A stretch of 56,575 nucleotides of DNA from JACDBZ01 sp036262075 (GTDB lineage: Bacteria; Chloroflexota; Limnocylindria; QHBO01). The stretch covers positions 1 to 56,575 of the forward strand of contig DATAJO010000006.1 of the NCBI GenBank assembly GCA_036262075.1. Reading direction: 5' to 3'. The notes below the pieces were generated by a model that saw only the letters and a program-made list of their open reading frames with translations, was not told where the DNA came from and ran no database searches. Positions 41,397 through 50,079 of this stretch are shown here, one piece after another. A program made the position numbers and the translations under genes. Every line of letters starts with the position of its first letter. The stretch's first letter is position 1.

Positions 41397-41753
41397 ATGA
41401 GCCAGCGCACCGATCGGCTCGACAGCCAGATCCGGCAGGAGCTGATGGAGCTCCTGCAGCGCGAGATGAAGGACCCGCGCGTCGGCTTCGCGACCGTCAC
41501 GCGCGTCGAGACGGCACGAGACCTCGGGTCGGCTCGCGTCTGGGTCAGCGTGCTCGGCACGCCGGAGGAGCAGCAGGAGACGCTGGCGGCGCTCACCGCC
41601 GCCGCGCCCTGGCTGCGCCGGCAGCTCGGCGAGCGGCTCACGATCCGGCACGTCCCGCAGCTCATGATCAAGCACGACGACTCGATCGAGACCGGCGACC
41701 GCGTGCTGCGGATCCTCCGGCAGCTCGAGGAGGAGCGTCAGGGTGAGTCGTGA
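41397..41753 (+). CDS. rbfA: Ribosome-binding factor A
   Basis: RbfA helps mature the 30S subunit (16S 5' end). The 118-residue KH-fold protein begins RTDRLDSQIRQELMELLQ and has MKDPRVGFATVTRVE and the VPQLMIKHDDSIETGDR segment, as in homologs. The ATG lies ten bases after infB. It overlaps the DHH gene by 11 bases. Confidence 0.93.
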   Translation: MSQRTDRLDSQIRQELMELLQREMKDPRVGFATVTRVETARDLGSARVWVSVLGTPEEQQETLAALTAAAPWLRRQLGERLTIRHVPQLMIKHDDSIETGDRVLRILRQLEEERQGES

Positions 41754-42726
41754 TGCGGTCGTCGCGGCCCTCCGCGACGCCGAGCGCGTCACGCTCATCT
41801 GCCATGAGAACCCCGACGCGGACACGCTCGGCTCGGCGCTCGCCGTGCGCTTCGCCGTCGAGCGGCTCGGCAAGACGGCCGAGGTCGTCGCCGCCGACGG
41901 CGTGCCGCCGTTCCTGGCCTTCCTGCCCGGCACGGGCGACGTCCGACGCGCGCCGGAGCTCGAGCCGGACGTGGCGGTCGTGCTCGACGGCCCGCCGTCG
42001 CGCACCGGCGACGTGGCCCGCGCGCACGCCGAGTGGCTGGGCCGCGCGAAGGTGGTGAACGTCGACCACCACGTCAGCAACGACGGGTCGGAGGCCGCCG
42101 TGGCGTGGATCGATCCGGGGGCGGCGGCCACGGCCGAGATGGCCGCCGAGCTCGTCCCGGCGCTCGGCGTCGAGATCGACCCCGACATCGCCACCGTTCT
42201 CGCCGCCGGCATCGTGCAGGACACCCACACGTTCGCCCATCCGAACGTGACGCCGCGCACCCTGCGGGTCATGGCCGATCTCGTCGCTGCCGGCGCCCCG
42301 CTGTCGCGGATCCATCGGGCCATCTACGCCGACAAGCCGTTCTCGACGCTCGCGCTGTGGGGGCGGATCCTGAACGGCATCGGTCAGCGGCGCGACGGGC
42401 GCATCGTCCACGCCTCGCAGACGCTCGCCATGCTCGCCGAGACCGGCGCCGAGCCGTCGGCGACCGAGGGCTTCGTCGACCTCCTGGCCTCGACCCGCGA
42501 CGGCGAGATCACCGTCCTGTTCAAGGAGACGACCGCGACGCACGTGCGGGTCAGCGTCCGCACCCGCGGGTCGGCCGATGCCGTCGCCATCACGCAGGCG
42601 TTCGGCGGCGGCGGCCACGCCCGCGCGGCCGGCTGCTCGCTCGACGTGCCCTTGGCCGAGGCGGAGCGCCAGGTCCTCGCCGAATGCGAGCGGGAGCTCG
42701 ACCGCGCCGATGCTCGGGGTCGTTAA
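41743..42726 (+). CDS. nrnA: DHH-DHHA1 nanoRNase/pAp phosphatase (NrnA type)
   Basis: NrnA-type enzymes degrade very short RNAs and 3'-phosphoadenosine 5'-phosphate. The 327 residues show HENPDADTLGSALA, the DHH motif in VNVDHHVSN, the AGIVQDTHTFAHPN segment and a C-terminal DHHA1 domain with FGGGGHARAAGC. The metal-binding Asp residues are kept. In the third motif, DTGxF of homologs is DTHTF here. It lies between rbfA and truB, its common place in Gram-positives and Chloroflexota. Confidence 0.92.
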   Translation: MSRDAVVAALRDAERVTLICHENPDADTLGSALAVRFAVERLGKTAEVVAADGVPPFLAFLPGTGDVRRAPELEPDVAVVLDGPPSRTGDVARAHAEWLGRAKVVNVDHHVSNDGSEAAVAWIDPGAAATAEMAAELVPALGVEIDPDIATVLAAGIVQDTHTFAHPNVTPRTLRVMADLVAAGAPLSRIHRAIYADKPFSTLALWGRILNGIGQRRDGRIVHASQTLAMLAETGAEPSATEGFVDLLASTRDGEITVLFKETTATHVRVSVRTRGSADAVAITQAFGGGGHARAAGCSLDVPLAEAERQVLAECERELDRADARGR

Positions 42727-43600
42727 CCTCGACAAGCCGGTCGGCCCCACGAGCCACGACATGGTCGGGCTGCTGCGGCGGCTGACCGGGACGCGGCGCA
42801 TCGGCCACGCCGGCACGCTCGACCCGCTCGCCTCGGGCGTGCTCCCGATCCTCGTCGGCGCCGCCACCCGGCTCTCCGAGGAGCTGACCGGCGGCCGGAA
42901 GCGCTACGACGCGGTGATCCGGCTCGGCGCCCGCAGTGCCACGGACGACGCGGAGGGACCGATCACGCCCTCGGAGGCGCCGCTCCCGCCGCCGGAGGAC
43001 GTCGAGGCCGCGCTGCGTGCGTTCGTCGGCACGTTCGAGCAGCGGCCGCCCGCGTTCAGCGCCCGCAAGCAGGGCGGGCAGACGGCGCACCGCGCCGCGC
43101 GGGGCGGCGAGCCGCTCGACCTGCCGCCGCGGACGGTGACGGTCGACGCGCTCGACGTCGCCGGCATCGAGGTGGGGGAGGGGTCGCTCGACGTCCGGAT
43201 CGACCTCCGCTGCGGCCCGGGGACGTACGTGCGCTCGATCGCCCGCGACCTCGGCGATCGGCTCGGCTGCGGCGGCTACCTCCTCGCGCTGCGTCGCACC
43301 GAGGCCGCGGGCCTGCGCATCGGGGACGCCATCACGCCCGAGCGCCTCGAGGCGCTCGCCGCCGAGGGGCGGTTGGAGGAGGCGCTGATCGATCCGGGGG
43401 CCGTCCTGCCGCTCCCGCGCGTCACGCTCGCCACCGACGACGCCTGGCGCTTCGTGCACGGCTCGACGGTGACCCTCGCCGAGCCGATGCCGCCCGGGCG
43501 GGTCGCCGTCGTCGACGGGCGCAGCCTGCTCGGCATCGGCGCGGTGGCCGGCGCGATCCTGCAGCCCGAGAAGGTCCTGCCGGCCGAGGGCGGCGGCTGA
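42710..43600 (+). CDS. truB: tRNA pseudouridine(55) synthase
   Basis: TruB makes pseudouridine 55 in the T loop. The 296 residues contain VVNLDKPVGPTSHDMV, the catalytic GHAGTLDPLASGVL, and RCGPGTYVRSIARDLG. In the KxxGxxxY-type segment the usual Tyr is His (GGQTAHRAAR). The ATG at 42710 lies 17 bases inside the DHH gene. The stop overlaps ribF by one base. Confidence 0.96.
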   Translation: MLGVVNLDKPVGPTSHDMVGLLRRLTGTRRIGHAGTLDPLASGVLPILVGAATRLSEELTGGRKRYDAVIRLGARSATDDAEGPITPSEAPLPPPEDVEAALRAFVGTFEQRPPAFSARKQGGQTAHRAARGGEPLDLPPRTVTVDALDVAGIEVGEGSLDVRIDLRCGPGTYVRSIARDLGDRLGCGGYLLALRRTEAAGLRIGDAITPERLEALAAEGRLEEALIDPGAVLPLPRVTLATDDAWRFVHGSTVTLAEPMPPGRVAVVDGRSLLGIGAVAGAILQPEKVLPAEGGG

Positions 43601-44538
43601 TGGCGCGCTCGATCCAGGAGCTGCCGCCCATCGGGCCGGCGGCGGTCACGCTCGGCGTGTTCGACGGCGTCCATCTCGGCCATCGGCGCATCGTGGCGGC
43701 CACGACGGAGGTTGCCCGGCAGCTCGACGCCGCATCGGTCGTGCTCGCCTTCGACCCGCATCCGGAGGAGGTGCTCGTTTCGGGCAGGCGCGTCCCGCGC
43801 CTCCTGCCGCCCGAGGTGACGCTCGCGCGGCTGCGCGAGGCGGGCGCGGACCACGCCCTGCACGTCCGGTTCGACGACGACCTGCGCTCGCTCGGCCCGG
43901 AGGAGTTCCTCGCCGCCCTCGAGCCGGCGATGAAGGTGCGGGCGATCACGATGACGCCGTCCAGCGCGTTCGGGAAGGGACGCAGCGGCACGCTCGAGCG
44001 GGTGGCGGCCATCGGGCGTGAGCGGGGCTTTGCATGCGTCCCGGTCGAGCCCGTGACCGTCGATGGCGAGGTCGTCTCCTCGTCGCGGGTGCGCGCGCTC
44101 GTCGCGGCGGGCGACATCGAGGCCGCGAGCCGTCTGCTGGCCGGCTGGCCCGTGCTGCGCGGCCGGGTCGTGCACGGCGACCAGCGCGGCCGCGAGCTCG
44201 GCTTCCCGACGGCGAACCTCGCCTTCGACTACGTCCCGCAGCTGCCGGCGCTCGGCATCTACCTCGGGCGCGTCTCCGTGCCGGAACGGGGGGTCGGGCC
44301 GGGGCATCCGGCGCTCGTCAGCGTCGGCGTGCGGCCGACGTTCCACGACGACGGGCGGGTGCTCGTCGAGGTCTACCTCCTCGACTGGGAGGGCGACCTG
44401 TACGACACCGAGCTCAGCGTCGAGGTCCAGCCACGGCTCCGCGAGGAGCGGCGCTTCGACTCGGTCGAGGCGCTCGTGCGGCAGATGCGCGCCGACGAGG
44501 AGGAGGCCCGCCACCGAATCGGTGCCGATGGCGGCTGA
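43600..44538 (+). CDS. ribF: Bifunctional riboflavin kinase/FAD synthetase
   Basis: RibF makes FMN and then FAD. The 312 residues begin with the adenylyltransferase domain (LGVFDGVHLGHRRI, FDPHPEEVL) and end with the kinase domain (VVHGDQRGRELGFPTANL, YLLDWEGDLYDTELSVE). The ATG shares one base with truB. The truB-ribF-rpsO order is widespread. Confidence 0.97.
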   Translation: MARSIQELPPIGPAAVTLGVFDGVHLGHRRIVAATTEVARQLDAASVVLAFDPHPEEVLVSGRRVPRLLPPEVTLARLREAGADHALHVRFDDDLRSLGPEEFLAALEPAMKVRAITMTPSSAFGKGRSGTLERVAAIGRERGFACVPVEPVTVDGEVVSSSRVRALVAAGDIEAASRLLAGWPVLRGRVVHGDQRGRELGFPTANLAFDYVPQLPALGIYLGRVSVPERGVGPGHPALVSVGVRPTFHDDGRVLVEVYLLDWEGDLYDTELSVEVQPRLREERRFDSVEALVRQMRADEEEARHRIGADGG

Positions 44539-44568
44539 AGCCGCCCGATGGCGGCCCAGGCTGGCCTC

Positions 44569-44577
44569 TGCTAGACT
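44569..44577 (+). promoter_or_regulatory. Extended -10 for rpsO
   Basis: TGC-TAGACT, one mismatch from the recurring TATACT, lies in the ribF-rpsO gap. The predicted leader is about 29 bases with GGAGGA at 44602-44607 before the GTG start. No -35 is clear. Confidence 0.5.
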
Positions 44578-44611
44578 TCCGAAGGTTACGGAAACGAATG
44601 TGGAGGAATAC

Positions 44612-44881
44612 GTGCCGCTCGCCAAGGACACGAAGAGCGCGATCGTCACCGAATACGCAACGCACGAGGGTGACACCGGCTCGCCCGAGGTGCAGATCGC
44701 GCTTCTCACCGAGCGGATCAAGTCGCTGACGGAGCACCTGCGAAGCTATCCGAAGGACAACCACTCGCGCCGCGGGCTGCTCAAGCTCGTCGGTCAGCGC
44801 CGGCGGTTGCTCGCGTACCTCGTCCGCAACGACGTGGACCGGTACCGGTCCGTCATCAGCAGCCTGGGGCTGCGCCGCTAG
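44612..44881 (+). CDS. rpsO: 30S ribosomal protein S15
   Basis: The 89-residue length is exact for S15. It contains YATHEGDTGSPEVQIALLTERI, HLRSYPKDNHSRRGLLKLVG and RRRLLAYLVRND. The GTG at 44612 has GGAGGA upstream. rpsO upstream of pnp is conserved across bacteria. Confidence 0.97.
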   Translation: MPLAKDTKSAIVTEYATHEGDTGSPEVQIALLTERIKSLTEHLRSYPKDNHSRRGLLKLVGQRRRLLAYLVRNDVDRYRSVISSLGLRR

Positions 44882-44894
44882 CTCCCACGCGATC

Positions 44895-44934
44895 GACCCA
44901 GGGCCACGGCCTCGCGCCGACCGGCACCTGGGTC
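44895..44934 (+). terminator. Stem-loop after rpsO, possible terminator or processing site
   Basis: GACCCAGG (44895-44902) pairs with CCTGGGTC (44927-44934) around a 24-base GC-rich loop, followed by TCGCTTATTGAT. It could end rpsO transcripts or act as an RNase processing site before pnp, as the rpsO-pnp hairpin does in E. coli. Confidence 0.55.
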
Positions 44935-44983
44935 TCGCTTATTGATCACATCATCCACTCACCCGGCCAGCCTTCGACGCTGA

Positions 44984-45001
44984 GCGCCCCCACGGGAGCG
45001 C
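44984..45001 (+). other. Second hairpin in the pnp leader
   Basis: GCGCCCCC and GGGAGCGC fold back across CAC with one bulge, about 40 bases before the pnp TTG start. With the stem at 44895-44934 it makes the rpsO-pnp gap highly structured. The rest of the gap shows only a short AT-rich stretch near 44938-44955 and no clear promoter. Confidence 0.4.
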
Positions 45002-45043
45002 GCGCCACGTCGCATGCGGAGCCGACCATTGGAGGCATTCCCG

Positions 45044-47680
45044 TTGTCCATCAGGTATGAGGCCGAGATCGGCGGCAAGCCGTTCAGCCTCGAAACCGGC
45101 AAGCTCGCCGAGCAGGCCGATGGCGCCGTCCTCGTGCGCTACGGCGACACCGTCGTCCTCGCCACCGCGGTGGCGTCGAAGGAGCCCCGCGAGGGCGCCG
45201 ACTTCTTCCCGCTCACCGTCGACTACGAGGAGCGCATGTACGCCGCCGGCAAGATCCCGGGCGGCTTCATCAAGCGCGAGTCGCGCCCGTCGGAGGCGGC
45301 CATCCTGGCCATGCGCCTCACCGACCGTCCGATCCGCCCGCTCTTCCCGAAGGGCTACTACAACGACGTCCAGATCGTCCTGACCGTCCTGTCGACGGAC
45401 ATGGAGAACGACCCGGACATCCTCGCCCTCAACGGGGCGTCGGCGGCCCTGAGCGTCAGCCACATCCCGTTCATGGGCCCCGTCGGCGCCGTGCGCGTCG
45501 GACGGATCAACGGCGAGTTCGTCACCAACCCGACGAACTCCGAGCTCGACGATTCCGACCTCGACCTCGTCGTGGCCGGCACGCGTGACGCGGTGATGAT
45601 GGTCGAGGCGGGCGCGAACGTCCTGCCCGAGGACCTCATGGCCGATGCGATCGCCTACGGCCATCGCGAGCTCCAGAAGTCGATCGAGCTCCAGGACAGG
45701 CTCGTCGCCGCCGCCGGGACGCCGAAGAAGCTCCCGTTCGTCGCGCCGAAGGCCGATTCGGTCGTCAAGCTCGGCAAGGCCCTGGCCGAGGGGCAGAACG
45801 AGTTCGTCGTCTTCGACGTCGAGACGACGGCCATGAAGCCCGAGAACGGCTACATCGTCGACATTGCCGCCCTCCGCCTGCGCGACGGCCAGGTCGTCGA
45901 CCGCTTCGAGTCGCTCGTCAACCCGGGCCGCCCGATCGTCGGGCACCAGGTGCACGGCATCAGCTCCGAGGACGTCGCCAACGCGCCGACCGCGTCCGAG
46001 GTGCTCACGAACTTCGCCGCCTGGGTCGGCGACACGCCGGTCGTCGCGCACAACGTCGCGTTCGACCTGCCGTTCGTGAAGCGCCACATGCCGAGCGAGG
46101 TGAAGTGGGAGCCGAGCGCCGTGTACGACACGCTCGAGCTCGGCTACCAGCTCTACCCCGACGCGGGCGCCTGGAAGCTCGCCGACCTCGTCCGCTTCGT
46201 GTTCGGCCGCGATCACGCCACCGCGCACCGGGCGATGCCCGACGCCGAGGCCACGGCCGAGCTGTTCGTCCACTTCACGACCGGCCTGTCGGAGCGGCTC
46301 GACGCGGTCCGCCGCGACATCGCCGACGAGGTGCGCCGGGCGCGCGAGAGCTACAACCGCTCGGAGCAGGGGGAGCACCTGGAGGACATCCGGCGTCGCC
46401 ACGGCATCGGCTCCGCGCTCATGGACGTGCTGACCAAGTCGACCGTGCGCGAGCTCGTGCTCTCCGAGAACGTCCGCATCGACGGTCGCGACACGAAGAC
46501 GATCCGTCCGATCAGCGTCGAGGTCGGCGTCCTGCCGCGCACGCACGGCTCGGCGATCTTCACCCGTGGCCAGACGCAGGCGCTGTCGATCGCGACCCTC
46601 GGGCCGTCGAGCGACGTCCAGCGCATGGACACGATCAGCCCCGAGACCGAGAAGCGGTACATGCATCACTACAACATGCCGCCGTACTCGGTCGGCGAGG
46701 CGCGCTTCATGCGCGGCCCCGGCCGCCGGGAGATCGGTCACGGCGCGCTCGCCGAGCGTGCCCTGCAGCCGGTCCTGCCGGGCGAGGACGAGTTCCCGTA
46801 CGTCATCCGCGTGGTGAGCGAGGTCGTCAGCTCGAACGGCTCGACCTCGATGGCCTCGACCTGCGGCTCGACCCTGGCCCTCATGGACGCCGGCGTGCCG
46901 ATCAAGGCGCCGGTCGCCGGTGCGGCGATGGGCCTGATCACCGATGCGGCCACCGGCCGCTACGCGGTCCTGACCGACATCACCGGCAAGGAGGACGCGT
47001 ACGGCGACATGGACTTCAAGGTCGCCGGCACGGCCGAGGGCATCACCGCGCTGCAGATGGACATCAAGGTCCCCGGCATCACGGACGCGATCATTCGTGA
47101 CGCGCTCCAGCAGGCCCACGAGGCCCGGATGTTCATCCTCGGCAAGATGACCGAGGTCATCGACCGCAGCCGCGACGAGCTCAGCCCGTACGCGCCGCGG
47201 ATCACGACGATCAAGATCCCGGTCGACAAGATCCGCGACGTCATCGGCTCCGGTGGCAAGGTCATCCGCCAGATCACCGCGGAGACGGGGACCGAGATCA
47301 ATATCGAGGACGACGGCACGATCCAGATCGCCGCGACGAGCGGCGAGGCCGCCCAGAAGGCGATCAAGTGGATCGAGGGCCTCACGAAGGACGTCGAGGT
47401 CGGCAAGGAGTACCTCGGCCGGGTGACCCGGATCATGAACTTCGGGGCCTTCGTCGAGATCCTGCCCGGCAAGGAGGGCCTGGTCCACATCAGCCAGCTC
47501 GCCGACTACCGCGTGCCGCGCGTCGAGGACGTGGTGAGCATCGGCGACGAGCTGATGGTCGTCGTGACCGAGATCGACCGCATGGGCCGCGTCAACCTCA
47601 GCCGCCGCGCCGCGATGGAGCGGCACATGGCGCGCTCGGGGGCCGGCACCGGCGGCGGAGGGAACGACGACCGCTCGTAG
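45044..47680 (+). CDS. pnp: Polynucleotide phosphorylase with an inserted DEDDh exonuclease domain
   Basis: The 878-residue product is PNPase, the phosphorolytic 3'-5' RNA exonuclease (family usual 690-760). RNase PH 1 is about residues 1-225 (GGFIKRESRPSE, RPLFPKGY). RNase PH 2 is about 475-700 (ENVRIDGRD, VLPRTHGSAIFTRGQTQAL, GDMDFKVAGT). KH begins near 724 (VIGSGGKVIRQI) and S1 near 787. Between the PH domains, where a short helical domain is expected, lies a DnaQ/PolC-type exonuclease of about 170 residues (254-425): FDVET (Asp258, Glu260), HNVAFDLPF (Asp341), HRAMPD (His395, Asp400). All DEDDh residues are intact. TTG at 45044 follows GGAGG by eight bases. Confidence 0.95.
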   Translation: MSIRYEAEIGGKPFSLETGKLAEQADGAVLVRYGDTVVLATAVASKEPREGADFFPLTVDYEERMYAAGKIPGGFIKRESRPSEAAILAMRLTDRPIRPLFPKGYYNDVQIVLTVLSTDMENDPDILALNGASAALSVSHIPFMGPVGAVRVGRINGEFVTNPTNSELDDSDLDLVVAGTRDAVMMVEAGANVLPEDLMADAIAYGHRELQKSIELQDRLVAAAGTPKKLPFVAPKADSVVKLGKALAEGQNEFVVFDVETTAMKPENGYIVDIAALRLRDGQVVDRFESLVNPGRPIVGHQVHGISSEDVANAPTASEVLTNFAAWVGDTPVVAHNVAFDLPFVKRHMPSEVKWEPSAVYDTLELGYQLYPDAGAWKLADLVRFVFGRDHATAHRAMPDAEATAELFVHFTTGLSERLDAVRRDIADEVRRARESYNRSEQGEHLEDIRRRHGIGSALMDVLTKSTVRELVLSENVRIDGRDTKTIRPISVEVGVLPRTHGSAIFTRGQTQALSIATLGPSSDVQRMDTISPETEKRYMHHYNMPPYSVGEARFMRGPGRREIGHGALAERALQPVLPGEDEFPYVIRVVSEVVSSNGSTSMASTCGSTLALMDAGVPIKAPVAGAAMGLITDAATGRYAVLTDITGKEDAYGDMDFKVAGTAEGITALQMDIKVPGITDAIIRDALQQAHEARMFILGKMTEVIDRSRDELSPYAPRITTIKIPVDKIRDVIGSGGKVIRQITAETGTEINIEDDGTIQIAATSGEAAQKAIKWIEGLTKDVEVGKEYLGRVTRIMNFGAFVEILPGKEGLVHISQLADYRVPRVEDVVSIGDELMVVVTEIDRMGRVNLSRRAAMERHMARSGAGTGGGGNDDRS

Positions 47681-47688
47681 GCCGATGA

Positions 47689-47712
47689 CGCCGCCGCGGA
47701 GCCGCGGCGGCG
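47689..47712 (+). terminator. Strong hairpin after pnp
   Basis: CGCCGCCGCGG and CCGCGGCGGCG are perfectly complementary 11-base arms separated by only AG, so ten pairs with a four-base loop can form. It begins nine bases after the pnp stop. No T-run follows; the udg -10 lies just after it. Confidence 0.6.
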
Positions 47713-47715
47713 CGG

Positions 47716-47721
47716 TACCCT
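47716..47721 (+). promoter_or_regulatory. Candidate -10 box for udg, leaderless position
   Basis: TACCCT ends seven bases before the udg ATG (47729), so the transcript would begin at the start codon. No ribosome site is visible. The match to consensus is weak. Confidence 0.35.
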
Positions 47722-47728
47722 CCGACCC

Positions 47729-48406
47729 ATGGGGCCGGAGGCGGCGCTGGCGCGCATCGCGGATGAGATTCGCGGCTGCACACGCTGCCCGCTCTCCGCG
47801 CGCCGCACGCGCACCGTCCCCGGCGAAGGCAACCTCCTGAGCGACGTCCTCCTCGTCGGGGAGGGCCCGGGCGCCCGTGAGGACGCGACCGGCCGGCCGT
47901 TCGTCGGCCCGGCCGGGCAGCTCCTCGACGAGCTGCTCGGATCCATCGGCTGGCGGCGCGAGGACGTCTTCATCACCAACGTCGTGAAATGCCGGCCGCC
48001 CGGCAATCGCGATCCGGAGCCGTCCGAGATCGCGACCTGCGCCGCCTACCTCGACGCCCAGGAGCGGGCGCTGGATCCGGCGATCGTGGTGACCCTCGGC
48101 CGCCACTCGCTGCAGCGCTACCTGCCCGGCGGGCGGATCGGCGCCGTCCACGGCCGGATGCGCCGTTCGTTCGCCGGCCTCCACGTCTTCCCGATGTACC
48201 ATCCTGCTGCGGCGCTCCACCAGGCATCGCTGCGCGACACGCTGTTCGAGGACGTCCGGGGGCTCCCGTCGGCGCTGCTGGCCGCGCGCGAGGCGATCGA
48301 GGCGGAGCGGGCGGCATCGGTCCCGGTCGAGCCTCCGTCGCCCGTGATGGTGCCGTCGACGCCGATGGACGACGCCCAACAGATGACCCTCTTCGGAGAA
48401 TCCTGA
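47729..48406 (+). CDS. udg: Family 4 uracil-DNA glycosylase (iron-sulfur)
   Basis: It removes uracil from DNA. The 225 residues show the family-4 layout: four iron-sulfur cysteines at 17, 20, 88 and 104 (CTRC, VVKCRPPGNRDP, ATCAAYL), active-site GEGPGAREDATGRPFVGPAGQLL, and the later MYHPAAALH loop. The tail is Pro/Ser-rich and ends QQMTLFGES, which resembles a beta-clamp binding motif (QxxLF). The ATG at 47729 is used. It precedes rnj. Confidence 0.93.
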   Translation: MGPEAALARIADEIRGCTRCPLSARRTRTVPGEGNLLSDVLLVGEGPGAREDATGRPFVGPAGQLLDELLGSIGWRREDVFITNVVKCRPPGNRDPEPSEIATCAAYLDAQERALDPAIVVTLGRHSLQRYLPGGRIGAVHGRMRRSFAGLHVFPMYHPAAALHQASLRDTLFEDVRGLPSALLAAREAIEAERAASVPVEPPSPVMVPSTPMDDAQQMTLFGES

Positions 48407-50071
48407 ATGTCCGAACTCCTGCGCATCATCCCGCTCGGCGGGGTGGGCGAGGTCGGCAAGAACATCACCGTCATCGAGGCGGGAGACGACATCCTCGTCG
48501 TCGACTGCGGCCTCGCGTTCCCGGATCCCGAGATGCTCGGGATCGACCTCGTCATCCCGGACGCCACGTACCTCGAGCAGAACCGCGACCGGGTGCGGGG
48601 CATCGTGCTGACCCACGGCCACGAGGACCACACCGGGGCGCTGCCGTACGTGCTGCCCAAGATCCCCGGCACGCCGATTTACGCCACGCGCCTGACCGAG
48701 GGCCTCGTCCAGGGCAAGCTGCGCGAGCACAAGCTCCTCGCCTCGACGCCACTCCACGTCGTCGAGCCCGGCCGCGAGTTCGCCGTCGGCGCGTTCCGCA
48801 TCACCCCGTTCCGGGTGAACCACTCCATTCCCGACGGCGTCGGCTACGCCATCCGCTCGCCGGCCGGCACGATCGTCCATACCGGCGACTTCAAGTTCGA
48901 CCACACCCCGCCCGACGGCAGGCGTGCCGACCTCGGGCTCATCGCCGAGATCGGGAACCGCGGGGTCGATTTCCTCCTGTCCGACTCGACCCGCGCCGAG
49001 AAGGAGGGCTACACGCTGTCCGAGGCGACGGTGGGGGAGAGCCTCCATCGGCTCGTCGGCGAGGCGCCGGGACGGGTCATCGTCGCCACGTTCGCCAGCA
49101 ATATCGGTCGGGTCCAGCAGGTGATCGACGCCGCCTGGGCCCACGGCCGCAAGATGGTGGCCCTCGGCCGGAGCATGGAACAGAACACGGCGATTGCCCT
49201 CGAGCGCGGCTATCTCGACGGCCGCGACGGGACGCTCGTGAAGAAGGACCAGCTCCAGCGGCTGCCGAAGGAGCAGCTGGTGGTCATGACCACCGGCTCG
49301 CAGGGTGAGCCGATGAGCGGGCTGACTCGGATGAGCAACCGCGATCACCGCAACATCACCATCGAGCCGGGCGACACGGTCATCGTCTCCGCCTCGCCGA
49401 TCCCCGGCAACGAGGAGGCGGTGGCCCGGACGATCGACAACCTCTTCAAGGAGGGCGCGATGGTCCACTACGAGCCGCTCGTCCACTGCCACGTCTCCGG
49501 CCACGGGTCGCGCGAGGAGCTGAAGCTCATGCTCGGCCTCGTGAAGCCGCGCCATTTCATCCCGGTCCACGGCGAGTACCGCATGCTCGTCCAGCATGGC
49601 CTGCTGGCCGAGGGGGCCGGTGTCGACGTCGACAAGATCTTCGTGCTCGAGAACGGCCAGGTCGTCGAGTTCGACGGCACCACCGCCCGCCTGGCGGACG
49701 GCGTCCAGGCCGGGCCGGTCCTCGTCGACGGCATCGCCACGATCGACGGAATCGACGGCGTCGTCCTGCGCGACCGGCGCATGCTCGCCTCAGACGGCGT
49801 CGTGCTCGTCGCCGTGGCCATCGACGCCAAGACGGGCCAGCCGGTCGGGATGCCCGAGCTGGCGACCCGCGGCTTCCTGTCCGATCCGGACGACCCGCTC
49901 ATCGGCCAGGCGCGCGACCATCTGCTCCAGGCGCTCCGGCAGCGGCACGAGGACGAGCACACGGCCGAGCCGGGCTACGTGAAGACGAAGGTTCGCGATA
50001 CCCTCAGCCGCTTCTTCCATGAGCGTACGAAGCGACGGCCGATGATCCTGCCGACGGTGATGGAGGTCTGA
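48407..50071 (+). CDS. rnj: Ribonuclease J
   Basis: RNase J is an endonuclease and 5'-3' exonuclease central to mRNA decay where RNase E is absent. The 554 residues have the metallo-beta-lactamase motif THGHEDHTG (His70, His72, Asp74, His75), HTGDFKFD, LLSDSTRAE, the beta-CASP motifs (FASNIGRVQQ, TTGSQGEPMSGL, HVSGHG) and a C-terminal domain. The ATG directly follows the udg stop. It is two genes from pnp, so 5'-3' and 3'-5' decay enzymes are clustered. Confidence 0.96.
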   Translation: MSELLRIIPLGGVGEVGKNITVIEAGDDILVVDCGLAFPDPEMLGIDLVIPDATYLEQNRDRVRGIVLTHGHEDHTGALPYVLPKIPGTPIYATRLTEGLVQGKLREHKLLASTPLHVVEPGREFAVGAFRITPFRVNHSIPDGVGYAIRSPAGTIVHTGDFKFDHTPPDGRRADLGLIAEIGNRGVDFLLSDSTRAEKEGYTLSEATVGESLHRLVGEAPGRVIVATFASNIGRVQQVIDAAWAHGRKMVALGRSMEQNTAIALERGYLDGRDGTLVKKDQLQRLPKEQLVVMTTGSQGEPMSGLTRMSNRDHRNITIEPGDTVIVSASPIPGNEEAVARTIDNLFKEGAMVHYEPLVHCHVSGHGSREELKLMLGLVKPRHFIPVHGEYRMLVQHGLLAEGAGVDVDKIFVLENGQVVEFDGTTARLADGVQAGPVLVDGIATIDGIDGVVLRDRRMLASDGVVLVAVAIDAKTGQPVGMPELATRGFLSDPDDPLIGQARDHLLQALRQRHEDEHTAEPGYVKTKVRDTLSRFFHERTKRRPMILPTVMEV

Positions 50072-50079
50072 CCGACCAG

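Noticed and set aside
45803..46318. The exonuclease-coding part of pnp as a separate gene or assembly join
   Set aside because: The frame is continuous with no stop, there is no internal ribosome site, and composition does not change across the borders; both PNPase halves are complete.
44951..49597. A very long antisense open frame opposite pnp, udg and rnj
   Set aside because: It is a shadow frame: in DNA with this high GC the complementary strand lacks stops. Its product is Arg/Asp/His-rich low complexity with no family motifs, whereas the plus strand encodes three recognisable enzymes.
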